A program made the position numbers and the translations under genes. The notes beneath the pieces were generated by a model. The model saw only the letters and a program-made list of their open reading frames with translations, was not told the DNA's origin and made no database searches. 64,000 nt of DNA from Ramlibacter sp. (GTDB lineage Bacteria > Pseudomonadota > Gammaproteobacteria > Burkholderiales > Burkholderiaceae_C): assembly GCA_019635415.1 (NCBI GenBank), contig JAHBZN010000001.1:124001-188000 (forward strand), written 5' to 3'. Of this stretch, positions 27,207-36,585 are shown in pieces. The first letter of the stretch is position 1. Every line of letters starts with the position of its first letter.

Positions 27207-29084
27207 TCAGTGCGATAGCCAGAGCGTCAGGTGGTACGTGGCATAGGAGGCAGCGTAGGCCAGCGCGAACAGGTAGGCGGCCATGGCCAGAGGCCATTTC
27301 CAGGCGCCGGTTTCGCGTTTCACCGTGGCCAGAGTGGACAGGCACTGGGGGGCGAAGACATACCACGCCAGCATGGAAAGCGCCGTCGCCAGGCTCCAGC
27401 TCTGGGCGATCAGGGGCCCCAGCATCTGCGCCTCGTCGCCGGCGGGGGCCGACAGTGAGTAGACCGTGCTCAACGCGCTCACCGCGACCTCGCGGGCCGC
27501 CAGTCCCGGCACCAGCGCGATGCTGATCTGCCAATTGAAGCCGATGGGCTCGAACAACACGGACAGGGCCTGTCCGGCCATTCCGGCCAGGCTGTACTGG
27601 ATGGCCGGACCGGTCGCACCCACAGGGGGCGCCGGAAAGCTGGCGAGGAACCACAGGGCCACAGTGAGCGCCAGAATGATGCCGCCCACGCGGCGAAGGA
27701 AAATCTGGGCCCGCTGCCACAGGCCCAGTCCGATGTTGCGCGGGCGCGGCCAGTGGTAGGACGGCAGCTCCATCATGAGGGAGCGCACCTGCCGGCCTGA
27801 GCGGGTGAAGCGCTTGAGCGCCCAGGCCACGGCAAGCGAGCCTGCGATGCCGGCGATGTACAGGCCGAACAGCACCAGTCCCTGAAGCTCCAGGCCCAGG
27901 CCCACTTCGCGGCGAGGGATGAAGGCGCCGATCAGCAGGGCATACACCGGCAGCCTTGCCGAGCAGGTCATGAGCGGCGCGATCATGATGGTCACCAGCC
28001 GGTCACGGGTGTTGGCAATGGTGCGGGTGGCCATGATGCCGGGAATGGCACAGGCAAAGCTGGAGAGCAGGGGGATGAAAGACCGGCCAGACAGGCCCAC
28101 CCCGCCCATGATCCGGTCCAGCAGGAAAGCCGCCCGGGGCAGGTAGCCTGACTCCTCGAGCACGAGGATGAAAAAGAACAGGACAAGGATCTGGGGCAAA
28201 AAAATCAGCACACCGCCGACCCCGGCGATCAGCCCGTCCACCAGGAAGCTGCGGACCCAGCCTTCGGCCAGATTCGTTCCGATCTGGCCACCGAGCCAGC
28301 CGATGCCGGCCGAGATGGCATCCATGGGGACGGCTGACCAGGCAAAAACCGCCTGAAACATCAGGAACAGCACCAGGATCAACAGCAGGGGCCCCGCGAC
28401 CGGATGCAACACCACCGCGTCGATGCGGTCCGACGCCAGGTGGGGCTCCAGCGTATCCAGACCCAGACGCACCAGCATCTGGCGGACCACCTCGTGATCG
28501 GCGGCATCCGTGGTGGTCGGGCTGGCGGGGTCTGCCGCGGCCCATGAGGTGTCCGTGGACGCGAGGAAGTCCCGAAGAGCCTGCGCCCCTTCGTCATCGA
28601 TCGCCACGGTCGTGACCACGGGCAGGCCCAGTTCCCGCGATAGCGCGGGACCGTCGATGCGAAGTCCGCGCTGCCTGGCCAGGTCGGTCATGTTGAGCGC
28701 TACGACGCACGGGATGCCCAGCCGCTGCACGCCCAGCACCAGGCGCAGGCCGCGGCGCAGGTTGGTGGCATCGACCACGCACACCACCAGATCGGGCCGC
28801 TTTTCACCGGCGGCGATGCCGCGCAGCACGTTGCAGGTGACGGTCTCATCGGGCGAGCGCGGATGCAGGCTGTAGGTGCCCGGCAGGTCCAGCACCCGCA
28901 GTGATTTGCCCGTGGGCAGGGGCATGCGGCCTTCCTTGCGCTCGACCGTCACGCCGGCGTAATTGGCCACTTTCTGGCGGCTGCCCGTGAGCAGGTTGAA
29001 GAGGGCGGTCTTGCCGCAGTTGGGGTTGCCGACCAGCGCTGCGAGGCGCCCGGCCGGATGAACATGGACGACGGAGGGGCTCAT
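27207..29084 (-). CDS. feoB: Ferrous iron transporter FeoB
   Basis: A 625-residue inner-membrane Fe(II) transporter with an N-terminal G domain: G1 GNPNCGKT (residues 19-26), G2 Thr in NYAGVTVERKEG, G3 DLPGTYS (67-73), G4 NMTD (131-134). A helical spacer and two Gate-type membrane halves follow (LSGRSFIPLLSSFACAIPGIMATRTI contains the conserved Cys of the pore). It is shorter than the 773-residue E. coli protein but normal for betaproteobacteria. The start at 29084 overlaps the feoA stop by four bases. There is no FeoC gene. Probably Fur-controlled from the site upstream of feoA. Confidence 0.95.
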   Translation of the reverse strand: MSPSVVHVHPAGRLAALVGNPNCGKTALFNLLTGSRQKVANYAGVTVERKEGRMPLPTGKSLRVLDLPGTYSLHPRSPDETVTCNVLRGIAAGEKRPDLVVCVVDATNLRRGLRLVLGVQRLGIPCVVALNMTDLARQRGLRIDGPALSRELGLPVVTTVAIDDEGAQALRDFLASTDTSWAAADPASPTTTDAADHEVVRQMLVRLGLDTLEPHLASDRIDAVVLHPVAGPLLLILVLFLMFQAVFAWSAVPMDAISAGIGWLGGQIGTNLAEGWVRSFLVDGLIAGVGGVLIFLPQILVLFFFILVLEESGYLPRAAFLLDRIMGGVGLSGRSFIPLLSSFACAIPGIMATRTIANTRDRLVTIMIAPLMTCSARLPVYALLIGAFIPRREVGLGLELQGLVLFGLYIAGIAGSLAVAWALKRFTRSGRQVRSLMMELPSYHWPRPRNIGLGLWQRAQIFLRRVGGIILALTVALWFLASFPAPPVGATGPAIQYSLAGMAGQALSVLFEPIGFNWQISIALVPGLAAREVAVSALSTVYSLSAPAGDEAQMLGPLIAQSWSLATALSMLAWYVFAPQCLSTLATVKRETGAWKWPLAMAAYLFALAYAASYATYHLTLWLSH

Positions 29085-29359
29085 GCCGCAACGGGCCTGT
29101 CCACGTGGATGCAGGCGGCTTCGGCCCGGCGCAGTGCAAAGGTGGACTGGCCGATGCGGACCACCAGAGGGTCGCCGCCCATCAGGGCCCGTCGCGCCAC
29201 CACCACCTGCTCGCCGGGCACAAACCCGATGTCCTCGAGCCAGCGCTGCCATTCGGCGGGGGCATGGTGGGCCCGGACACCCGCCACGATCCAGGGGGCA
29301 TGCAGCTCGACCTGGTCCAGCGTGAGGGGAGAGGGCAATGGAGGGGGATTGCGCGTCAT
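29081..29359 (-). CDS. feoA: Ferrous iron transport accessory protein FeoA
   Basis: A 92-residue SH3-like FeoA protein: LTLDQVELHAPWIVAGV, then LEDIGFVPGEQVVVARRALMGGDPLVVRIGQSTFALRRAEAACIHV, the classic family pattern. It is thought to bind and stimulate FeoB. ATG 29359 (MTRNPPP) is preferred to a TTG 21 bases upstream, which would lie within the putative Fur box. It overlaps feoB by ATGA. Confidence 0.92.
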   Translation of the reverse strand: MTRNPPPLPSPLTLDQVELHAPWIVAGVRAHHAPAEWQRWLEDIGFVPGEQVVVARRALMGGDPLVVRIGQSTFALRRAEAACIHVDRPVAA

Positions 29360-29374
29360 CGGGAAAGAGCGAAA

Positions 29375-29400
29375 ATGCAAATGAGAATAATACGCAATAA
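29375..29400. promoter_or_regulatory. Putative Fur box upstream of feoAB
   Basis: ATGCAAATGAGAAT (29375-29388) runs into AATACGCAATAAT. TGAGAAT-A-ATACGCA resembles the 7-1-7 Fur site TGATAAT-N-ATTATCA, strongly in the left half. The first 14 bases are identical to the site between fbpC and fbpB. It lies 16 bases upstream of the feoA ATG, where repressor binding would block transcription. Confidence 0.65.
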
Positions 29401-29460
29401 TCGTCGTCCGCGAAAGCCTGAATGTCGGGGTTCGGCTCGGACGGTATGGGAAGGTGGGTC

Positions 29461-29535
29461 TGGCGCCCCCGACAGGAATCGAACCTGTATCTAGCGCTTA
29501 GGAGGCGCTCGTTCTATCCATTGAACTACGGCGGC
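29461..29535 (-). tRNA. tRNA-Arg, anticodon CCT
   Basis: On the minus strand the cloverleaf folds with 7-base acceptor GCCGCCG/CGGGGGC, D arm GTTC...GAAC, anticodon stem AGCGC/GCGCT and loop CTCCTAA (anticodon CCT), and T arm ACAGG-TTCGATT-CCTGT. The discriminator is G and CCA is encoded. The fourth acceptor pair is a G:G mismatch. It decodes the rare AGG codon. It lies 47 bases downstream of tamB on the same strand. Confidence 0.95.
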
Positions 29536-29582
29536 AGGACGCCCATTGTAGGGCCGCCCCCGGGCTGGCTTGGGCCGCGGGC

Positions 29583-32500
29583 TCAGTCGTACTGCAGGGT
29601 GTAGATCAGGTCGACCGCGCTTTGGCTGCCGGTCTGTCCGCGCACGGTGAGGCGTTGGGTGAGGTCGTAGAACACATAGAAGGTACCGATGGCGCTGGCC
29701 AGGCTGCGCTCGTAGGCGACGTAGAAATTGCTGGAGAACCGCTTGCCCAGCGTGACGACACCCTGGCTGGTGCTGCCGTCGTCCTGGGACGCAGCCCCGC
29801 GGAAAGACAGTTCGTCCAGGCCCAGCGAGCCGGCCAGCCCCCCGGACAGGGCCCCACCCCGGCTGCCCAGCAGCGCCAGCGCAGCTTGCTGCAGTACAGC
29901 GGCTTCGGCACCGCCACTGGCGGACGAGCGCCCCAGCACCAGCCACGAGAGCTTCTCGGCCTCGGGCATGTCCGGCTGGGCGTACAGACGCACACGTGGC
30001 AGCAGCGCGCTGCCGGTGATCTGCACGCCGACGCGTTGCGTCATGCTGGGCCGGATGGCCAGGATATCCAGCGACGGGTTGTCGGGCGGGCCGGTGAAGC
30101 GCAGCAGGCCCTGTTCCACGTTCAGTTGCTGCCCATACGCCCGGTAGCGTCCGCCGAACGTGGTAACGGTCCCGGTCAGGCGCGGCGCCGCCAGGGAGTC
30201 ACCGGTGATCTGCAAAGCTCCGCGTAGCCGTGTATCCAGCCCGTGGCCCTGAACACGCAGGTGCTCGCCCAGGTCCAGTCGGATCGCCAGCGTCACGGTG
30301 CGCTGCGGCTTGTGTTCAGTGCCGGCAGCTGCCTTGCCGGGTGCCTTGGCCCCCGATGCGGCCATGTCTTCGGTGCGGACCCGTACATCCGCGCCCAGAC
30401 GTGGCGTGTCTTCGTCGGGAAGAAGGAGGCTCGCTTCATCGACGCGCAGTTCACCGGTCACCCCGATCTCGGCGGGGCTCCAGCGGCCCTGCAGGTCGCC
30501 GGACACCGTGATCTGCCGATCGGTGCGGATACTGGCGCGCAGCCTGTCCAGATGCGCAGCGAGCTCCACCCGGGGCTGGCCGCGCTGCCAGCCGGCCTCC
30601 CCCTTCGCAGTCAGAGTTCCGCCCTGCTCGCCGGTTCCGCGCAACATGAACTCGTCGATCAGCAGGCGATCCTGGTCCAGCCGCACCCGCAGTCGCCCGT
30701 CGCGAAACTCAATGCCGTCCACCACGGAGCGCAAAGCCAGATCGTTCGCCTGCAGCGTTCCGGAGAGCCCGGGAACAGCGCGCGTACCGCCCACGGTCAG
30801 GTCGGTGGACACGGAGCCGCGCAGCCGCCAGCCTGGCGGCGCCAGCAGCGACCACACGCCAATGCGCGGCAGCTGGGCCTGAACGCGGCCCTCGAGTGGC
30901 GCCGAGGCAGGCCATTGCCAACCGCTGTCGGTCCGCGTCAGCCGCGTGGACAGGTTTCCTCGAACGGTGCCGGCGCGCTCGCTGTCCCAGCGCAGCGCCA
31001 GTCGCAGCTGATCACCCTGGTTGTCCAGGGTGAGATCCGCGTCGCGCACACCGGCCGCAACGCGGGTGGCCGATCCGTCGGCGGACTCGGCGCGCACGGT
31101 GATGTCGCCACTGCGTCGCTTCAGGACGGCGTGCAAGCGCGGCGCTTCCGCCAGCAGCGCGTCCCATTCCCCATCGAATACCAGGTCCCCGGCCAGGCTG
31201 GCGCCCGCCATCTGCGCGCCACCCAGCAGTTCGAGCCACGCCATGGGCAGGCCTGTGACCCGCCCCTGGTTCGTCAGCCGGCCCGGTTGCCAGCGTGTGC
31301 CGCTCCAGGCGATCTGCGTAGGCCCGGACGACACTTTGGCTGCGGGCGCCGCGAGCGCCGCGGCGCCCGGGCCGACATCCATCGAAGTGCCTGGCATCCA
31401 GCGCAACGTGACCGGTCCCACCAGCGTCGCCGTCCATTTGCCGGGCCCGAGTGCCGGGTCTCGCGCGTCCACCGCAAGCTGCGTGATCTGGCCCTGCCAT
31501 GGGGCTGGCGTCCCGGCCGCCTGGGCGGCTGCGCGGCCACCCTGGGCCGACAGTCGCAGACTGGCATGGCGTTGGCCGTTCTCGATGTGGCCGCGCAGGG
31601 TGGCCTCCATGGCGGCCAGTGAACCGCCCACCGTGGCGTGCAACCCGCTCAAGATCGCCGCAGGGGCAGCGGGAGCGGCGTGCCATGCGAGTCGGGGGAT
31701 GTCCAGTTGGCCCTGGACGCGGGGGTCGCGCCACCCCCCCTGCCAGGTGGCCACCAGGGCCGCGCTCCCCTGAGCCTGCGCACCGCGCGCAGCAACCGGT
31801 GCCCAAGGCAGTTGCTGCAGCCACGGCAGCGCCAGTGACACATCGCTGGCCTGCAAATCCACGGAGCCGCGCCCGGCGCGTTCCGACAGCGCTCCCTTGG
31901 CCGTCAGGCGCAGGCCCGGGGCCGACAGCGCCACGGTGCCCGTGCCCGCTCTCGTGCCCGGTTCGATGTGGGCTGAGGCATCCAGCGTGGCCTGCCGCGC
32001 GCGCACTTGGAGCTGGGGCAGCGACAGGTACCCAGTGTCCCAGCGCCCTCGCACGCTGATGCGCTCAAGACCCAGCCCCGTGGAGCGGGAGGAAGTCTGC
32101 GGTGTCGCGCGGGTCGCGCGCAAGCGGGCATCGAAGGACACGGTGGTGCCGGTGCCCTGGAGATGCGCCTGCCCCTCGAGCGGTGCCCCCGCGAGAGCGG
32201 TATGCACAAGCGCTGGGTCGACATGGACCAAGGTGCCTTCAAGCTGCCAGGCGGGCGTTGAAAGTGTCGCACCGGTCCATTGACCCGTGGCCCGCAATTC
32301 GCCGCCGCCCAGGCGCGCCGTGAATTGCTTGACCAGCGACACGCCATTGCGCCATTCACCGTCCAGCACCATGCGGTCCAGCGGCAGCCGGCGCTGATCC
32401 CAGGGGCCCGCCGCGGCGTTGTCGATCGTCGCTCGAATCTGCCATGCGGCGGGCGCAGTGGAGTCAGGCTGCACGAGGACCTGGCCTGTCAGCTCGGTGT

Positions 32501-33401
32501 GGGGGGCTGCGGGCCAAAGCGCGCCCAGGTCCAGCGACCGAAAAGCCGCATCGGCTTGGACCCACGGTGGCTGGGCCCACGGGGTGATGCGCGCACTGAC
32601 CGTGGCGTGGGGAGGCGCGTTGCGCGCAGAAGCGATGGTGGTGTCGGCCTGCACCATGGCCTTCAGGTGCAGATCGGCCAGCGAACCCGTCAGGCTTGCT
32701 TCGAATGACAGGGGCAGGGTGGCTGTGCCCTTGGGTCCCTGCGAGGCAACGGAGCCCGACAGGCGAGCCCGCAGCGCCATGTCGCCCCGCGCGTCCAGGC
32801 GCGCTTCGCCACGGTAGTGGCCCCCGGCCGCGTGGACTTGCCGCACCACGAGCTCATGGGAGATGCCGTTGAAGGCGTACCGGCCCGCAAGAGCACTGGC
32901 CTGGAACGAGCCGCCCCACTCGAGCCTTTCGATTTCCAGGTTGGCGAGCGTGACGCGCAGCGGCAAAGCCAGTGAAGTCGGTGGCGCAGGGGCAGCCGGC
33001 GCCGGTGTGCGCTGGTCATCGACCCGCAGGCGGCTGGCGGTGAGATGGTCCAGATGCAAGGTGCCTGACAGCAGCGCCAGCGGTTGCCAGGCCAGCGCCA
33101 CGTCATCGGCTTCGGCGGTGAGGCCGCTCTCGCGCCAGGTGAGGTGGGCGATGCGTCCACCGCTTCGCAGGGAGCCGCTCGCGCCACGGATCTCCAGAGG
33201 CTGTCCCCGCTGCAGCCAATACGCCGCGGTGGCGAGGGAGCCATCGGTGCCGGCCCACCACCACAGTGCGGCCACAGCAATGCAAATCAGCGCGAGCAGC
33301 AACCCCAGCCACCGAAGAATCGTGGCCAGCCAAACCAGTGGCCGGCTACGGGGCAAGACCGGTGGCGTGTCGTGCACGTCGCTGAAGACCGGGCGGGACA
33401 T
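29583..33401 (-). CDS. tamB: Translocation and assembly module protein TamB
   Basis: 1272 residues. An N-terminal membrane anchor (LATILRWLGLLLALICIAVAALWWW, about 25-50) precedes a very long beta-taco region of amphipathic strands. The conserved C-terminal DUF490/TamB domain carries TGTVTTFGGRYRAYGQQLNVEQGLLRFTGPPDNPSLDILAIRP and ends in VYERSLASAIGTFYVFYDLTQRLTVRGQTG. It spans the periplasm, assists TamA in outer-membrane protein insertion and moves phospholipids to the outer membrane. The start at 33401 is preferred because the anchor begins there and it overlaps the tamA stop (ATGA). The layout matches the usual tamA-tamB operon. Confidence 0.93.
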   Translation of the reverse strand: MSRPVFSDVHDTPPVLPRSRPLVWLATILRWLGLLLALICIAVAALWWWAGTDGSLATAAYWLQRGQPLEIRGASGSLRSGGRIAHLTWRESGLTAEADDVALAWQPLALLSGTLHLDHLTASRLRVDDQRTPAPAAPAPPTSLALPLRVTLANLEIERLEWGGSFQASALAGRYAFNGISHELVVRQVHAAGGHYRGEARLDARGDMALRARLSGSVASQGPKGTATLPLSFEASLTGSLADLHLKAMVQADTTIASARNAPPHATVSARITPWAQPPWVQADAAFRSLDLGALWPAAPHTELTGQVLVQPDSTAPAAWQIRATIDNAAAGPWDQRRLPLDRMVLDGEWRNGVSLVKQFTARLGGGELRATGQWTGATLSTPAWQLEGTLVHVDPALVHTALAGAPLEGQAHLQGTGTTVSFDARLRATRATPQTSSRSTGLGLERISVRGRWDTGYLSLPQLQVRARQATLDASAHIEPGTRAGTGTVALSAPGLRLTAKGALSERAGRGSVDLQASDVSLALPWLQQLPWAPVAARGAQAQGSAALVATWQGGWRDPRVQGQLDIPRLAWHAAPAAPAAILSGLHATVGGSLAAMEATLRGHIENGQRHASLRLSAQGGRAAAQAAGTPAPWQGQITQLAVDARDPALGPGKWTATLVGPVTLRWMPGTSMDVGPGAAALAAPAAKVSSGPTQIAWSGTRWQPGRLTNQGRVTGLPMAWLELLGGAQMAGASLAGDLVFDGEWDALLAEAPRLHAVLKRRSGDITVRAESADGSATRVAAGVRDADLTLDNQGDQLRLALRWDSERAGTVRGNLSTRLTRTDSGWQWPASAPLEGRVQAQLPRIGVWSLLAPPGWRLRGSVSTDLTVGGTRAVPGLSGTLQANDLALRSVVDGIEFRDGRLRVRLDQDRLLIDEFMLRGTGEQGGTLTAKGEAGWQRGQPRVELAAHLDRLRASIRTDRQITVSGDLQGRWSPAEIGVTGELRVDEASLLLPDEDTPRLGADVRVRTEDMAASGAKAPGKAAAGTEHKPQRTVTLAIRLDLGEHLRVQGHGLDTRLRGALQITGDSLAAPRLTGTVTTFGGRYRAYGQQLNVEQGLLRFTGPPDNPSLDILAIRPSMTQRVGVQITGSALLPRVRLYAQPDMPEAEKLSWLVLGRSSASGGAEAAVLQQAALALLGSRGGALSGGLAGSLGLDELSFRGAASQDDGSTSQGVVTLGKRFSSNFYVAYERSLASAIGTFYVFYDLTQRLTVRGQTGSQSAVDLIYTLQYD

Positions 33402-35371
33402 CAGAAAGTGAACCCCACGTTCACGTGCAGGCGCCAACGCCGCGGCTGCACACCATAGGCCAAGTCCATCTGCAGCGGTCCGATGGGGCTGCGCCAGCGC
33501 GCGCCCACCCCCACTCCAAAGACGGCATGCAGATCCTGCACGCGGTCGGCCACGGCACCTGCATCGAGGAACAAGGTGTTCTCCCAATCGGTCCGGATGC
33601 CATTGCGCACGATGGGGCGCTGCCATTCGACGCTGCCGGAACTCATGTAGCGGCCAGGGCCGATCACCCCACCGGGCAATGTGACGCCGATGTCCCGGTA
33701 CCCGTAGCCTCGCACGGTGGTGTCACCCCCGGTGCGGAAAAGCTGAGGCGACGGCACCGGGGCGTCGGTTGCGGCGGCCACCCCACCGGCTTCCGCGCGC
33801 AGGGCGAGGCGCCCGGTCCCCAGCGGGTGGATGCCCAGCCATCGGACGACGCCGCGCAGGTAGGGTTTGCGCAGCGCGCCGAGCGTGATGCCGCCTCCTG
33901 CCTCAAAGCCCAGCCCGTAGCCGCGGGAAGGAAAAGGCAGCCTGTCAAAGTACCGGCCCGTCCAGACGTAGTTGGCGCTCAGCGCCGATCCATCGCCGGT
34001 GCTGGCGCCCGTCAACGCGGGCCCTCCCTCCTGCTGGACGCGTGCCGTGTCGTACTGGACGTAGATGTTGCGGTCAATGCGTTCGCCGGCTTCCGACCGG
34101 CCGATCCGGAGCTTCTGGGCGTAAGTAATGAGTGCGCCGTCATCCACCCGGTCCGCGCGGCCCAGCACGCCCCAGCGCCAGCCATCCTCGTCAGGTATGG
34201 CGGTCCATTCGCTTTGCAATGACGGTGACTGCCGGTTGATCTGCAATTCCGTGACCGCGCGCCAACCGATGCCCGGCACCCGGTGATGGGTATGTCCGAC
34301 CGAGACGCGCGGGCCTGTGTCCGTCGCCGCCCCGACGCCGAACACCACCTTTTGCAGCGGGGCTTCCCTGACCTGGACCTGGACGGGCGCCGCTGCCGGT
34401 TCGCTTTGCGGGTCCACGAAAAAGTAGACCGAATCGAAGTACCCGCTGGCGGACAGCCGTTGTTGCGCTTCCACGAGCTGCTGCTGGTCATAGACCGTGC
34501 CTTCGGGGAGCCGTGCCAGACGCGGCACCAGGCGCGGGTCGTAGCGCTCGATACCCGATATCGACATGGGGCCCAGCCGGAACAGCGGCCCTGAGTCCAG
34601 TTGCAGGCCCAGACGGACCCGATTGGCAGGGGCCTCGACATCCGCCAGGCTGTAGGTGATGCGTCCAGCCGGATACCGGCGCGCGACCAGTTGGCGCAAG
34701 GCCTGGGATTTTGCGGCGTCCCAGGCGTCCTGCGTGAAAGGCTGACCACTGGGCAGGCGCCAGTCTCTGCGGATTTCCTCCTGCTGGCGTTGCGCGTCGG
34801 CGTCGGCCGGCCCGGCGATATCTCCGGTGAAAGCCAGGTTGACGGACTCGACGCGTGTTACCGGACCGGGCGTCACGCTGACCACGATGCGTGCCCGGCC
34901 ACCGGCCGACACTTCGCGGGTGATGTCGACGGTGGGGCTGAAATAGCCCAGCGTGCCGACGAGGTTGCGTACGTCCAGGCCGGCCTGCGACGTCAGCCGG
35001 GCCAGTTCCGCGTCGTCCAGATCAGTGACGGCGCGGTACCGGCGCAGTTCCATGTGTTTTTCGAGCAGCGGCCGCAACGGGGCCGGCGCCCGCACCTCGA
35101 TGTCGAAGGCGGTGACTTCGGCCGGCGCGTTTGCCGGTCCCACCGCACCGCGAGGGGTTGGTGGGGGGGCGATCTGCGCTGGCGGCGGCTGCGGTGGCGG
35201 GGCTGTCTGAGTGGCGCCGGAGGCAGGGGTCACCGTGACCGTGGCGGTGGCCGCGGGCTGGGCCTGCAGTGCGGGGGCGAAGCCCCAAGCCAGTGCGCCC
35301 GCGAGGACGGAACGCAACAACCAGGAAAGAGAGATGAGCGGGGGACGGTGCGGGGTGCTTGGGTGGGACAC
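33401..35371 (-). CDS. tamA: Omp85-family translocation protein TamA
   Basis: 656 residues starting at a GTG. It has a signal peptide (SWLLRSVLAGALAWGFAPALQA), a Pro/Ala/Thr-rich linker and POTRA domains (AFDIEVRAPAPLRPLLEKHMELRRYRAVTDLDDAELARL; YDPRLVPRLARLPEGTVYDQQQL). A 16-strand Omp85 barrel follows with the FDRLPFPSRGYGLGFEAGGG and GGDTTVRGYGYRDIG motifs, the latter carrying the conserved VRGY/F lid-lock sequence, and the protein ends in Phe (VNVGFTF) as outer-membrane barrels do. It is coupled to tamB. Starts at non-ATG are uncertain, but no other in-frame start precedes the signal peptide. Confidence 0.92.
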   Translation of the reverse strand: MSHPSTPHRPPLISLSWLLRSVLAGALAWGFAPALQAQPAATATVTVTPASGATQTAPPPQPPPAQIAPPPTPRGAVGPANAPAEVTAFDIEVRAPAPLRPLLEKHMELRRYRAVTDLDDAELARLTSQAGLDVRNLVGTLGYFSPTVDITREVSAGGRARIVVSVTPGPVTRVESVNLAFTGDIAGPADADAQRQQEEIRRDWRLPSGQPFTQDAWDAAKSQALRQLVARRYPAGRITYSLADVEAPANRVRLGLQLDSGPLFRLGPMSISGIERYDPRLVPRLARLPEGTVYDQQQLVEAQQRLSASGYFDSVYFFVDPQSEPAAAPVQVQVREAPLQKVVFGVGAATDTGPRVSVGHTHHRVPGIGWRAVTELQINRQSPSLQSEWTAIPDEDGWRWGVLGRADRVDDGALITYAQKLRIGRSEAGERIDRNIYVQYDTARVQQEGGPALTGASTGDGSALSANYVWTGRYFDRLPFPSRGYGLGFEAGGGITLGALRKPYLRGVVRWLGIHPLGTGRLALRAEAGGVAAATDAPVPSPQLFRTGGDTTVRGYGYRDIGVTLPGGVIGPGRYMSSGSVEWQRPIVRNGIRTDWENTLFLDAGAVADRVQDLHAVFGVGVGARWRSPIGPLQMDLAYGVQPRRWRLHVNVGFTF

Positions 35372-35380
35372 CCGCCTACC

Positions 35381-36571
35381 TTACTTGGAAAGCAGGCGCA
35401 TGGCTTCTTCAAGTCCCTTGATGGTCAGGGGGTACATGCGGTGGTTCATGAGTTGCTGGATCACGCTGATGCTCTGGCGGTACTGCCATACGCCTTGAGG
35501 CTCAGGGTTGATCCAGGCGAACTTGGGGAAGGCATTTGTGAGTCGCTGTAGCCATTCGGCCCCCGCTTCCTCGTTGTTGTATTCCACGCTGCCACCGGGT
35601 TGCAATATTTCGTAAGGGCTCATCGTCGCGTCACCGATGAAGATGAGCTTGTAGTCCTTGTTGTACTTGCGGATGATGTCCCAGGTGGCGAATTTCTCGC
35701 TGAAGCGGCGGCGGTTGTTCTTCCACATGAAGTCGTACACGCAGTTGTGGAAGTAGTAGAACTCCATGTGCTTGAACTCGGTCTTGGTGGCCGAGAACAT
35801 TTCCTCCACCCGGTGGATATGCTCGTCCATGGTGCCGCCCACATCCATCAGCAGCAGCACCTTGACGTTGTTGTGGCGCTCGGGGCGCATCTTGATGTCG
35901 AGCCAGCCTGCGTTCGCGGCCGTGCTCCGGATCGTGTCGTCCAGATCCAGTTCATCCTCATGGCCTTCACGGGCGAACTTGCGCAGGCGACGCAGCGCAA
36001 CCTTGATGTTGCGCGTGCCCAATTCCTGCTGATCGTCGTAGTCCTTGTAGGCCCGCTGGTCCCAGACCTTGACGGCGCTTCGGTTGCGGCTTTTCTCCTG
36101 GCCGATGCGAATGCCCTGCGGGTTGAAGCCGTTGGCGCCAAAGGGGCTGGTTCCCCCGGTGCCGATCATCTTGCTTCCTCCCTCGTGGCGCTCCTTCTGT
36201 TCCTCGAACCGCTTTTTCAGCGTTTCCATGAGCTCGTCCCAGCCCATCTTCTCGATCTTGGCCTTTTCCTCGGGGCTGAGTTCCAGCTCGAGGTTCTTTC
36301 TCAGCCATTCGAGCGGGATGTCCTTGGTGAAGTCGGCCACCATCTCCACACCCTTGAAGTAGGCGGCAAAGGCGCGGTCGAACTTGTCGTAGTGCTTCTC
36401 GTCCTTGACCAGCGCGGTGCGGCTCAAATAGTAGAAGTCGTCGATCTTGTAGCCATCATCGCTGTTGGGCCCCACCACGCCTTCCTTGAGCGCTTCCATG
36501 AGTGTCAGGTATTCCTTGACGGACACGGGCAGTTTCGCGCTGCGCAGGGTGTAGAAGAAATCGATCAGCAT
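35381..36571 (-). CDS. vWA-domain protein (CoxE-like), MoxR partner
   Basis: 396 residues. The N-terminal half is helical with a charged EEKAKIEKMGWDELMETLKKRFEEQKERHEGG stretch. The C-terminal half is a von Willebrand A domain with the metal site DVGGTMDEH in place of the canonical DxSxS (LLLMDVGGTM) and later HNCVYDFMW and FIGDATMSPYEI. This family (VWA/CoxE-like) usually works with a MoxR AAA ATPase to insert cofactors or remodel protein complexes; one is encoded two genes upstream. ATG 36571 follows a strong GGAGGCGGTG ribosome site. The client protein is unknown. Confidence 0.85.
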   Translation of the reverse strand: MLIDFFYTLRSAKLPVSVKEYLTLMEALKEGVVGPNSDDGYKIDDFYYLSRTALVKDEKHYDKFDRAFAAYFKGVEMVADFTKDIPLEWLRKNLELELSPEEKAKIEKMGWDELMETLKKRFEEQKERHEGGSKMIGTGGTSPFGANGFNPQGIRIGQEKSRNRSAVKVWDQRAYKDYDDQQELGTRNIKVALRRLRKFAREGHEDELDLDDTIRSTAANAGWLDIKMRPERHNNVKVLLLMDVGGTMDEHIHRVEEMFSATKTEFKHMEFYYFHNCVYDFMWKNNRRRFSEKFATWDIIRKYNKDYKLIFIGDATMSPYEILQPGGSVEYNNEEAGAEWLQRLTNAFPKFAWINPEPQGVWQYRQSISVIQQLMNHRMYPLTIKGLEEAMRLLSK

Positions 36572-36585
36572 CACCGCCTCCTGGT

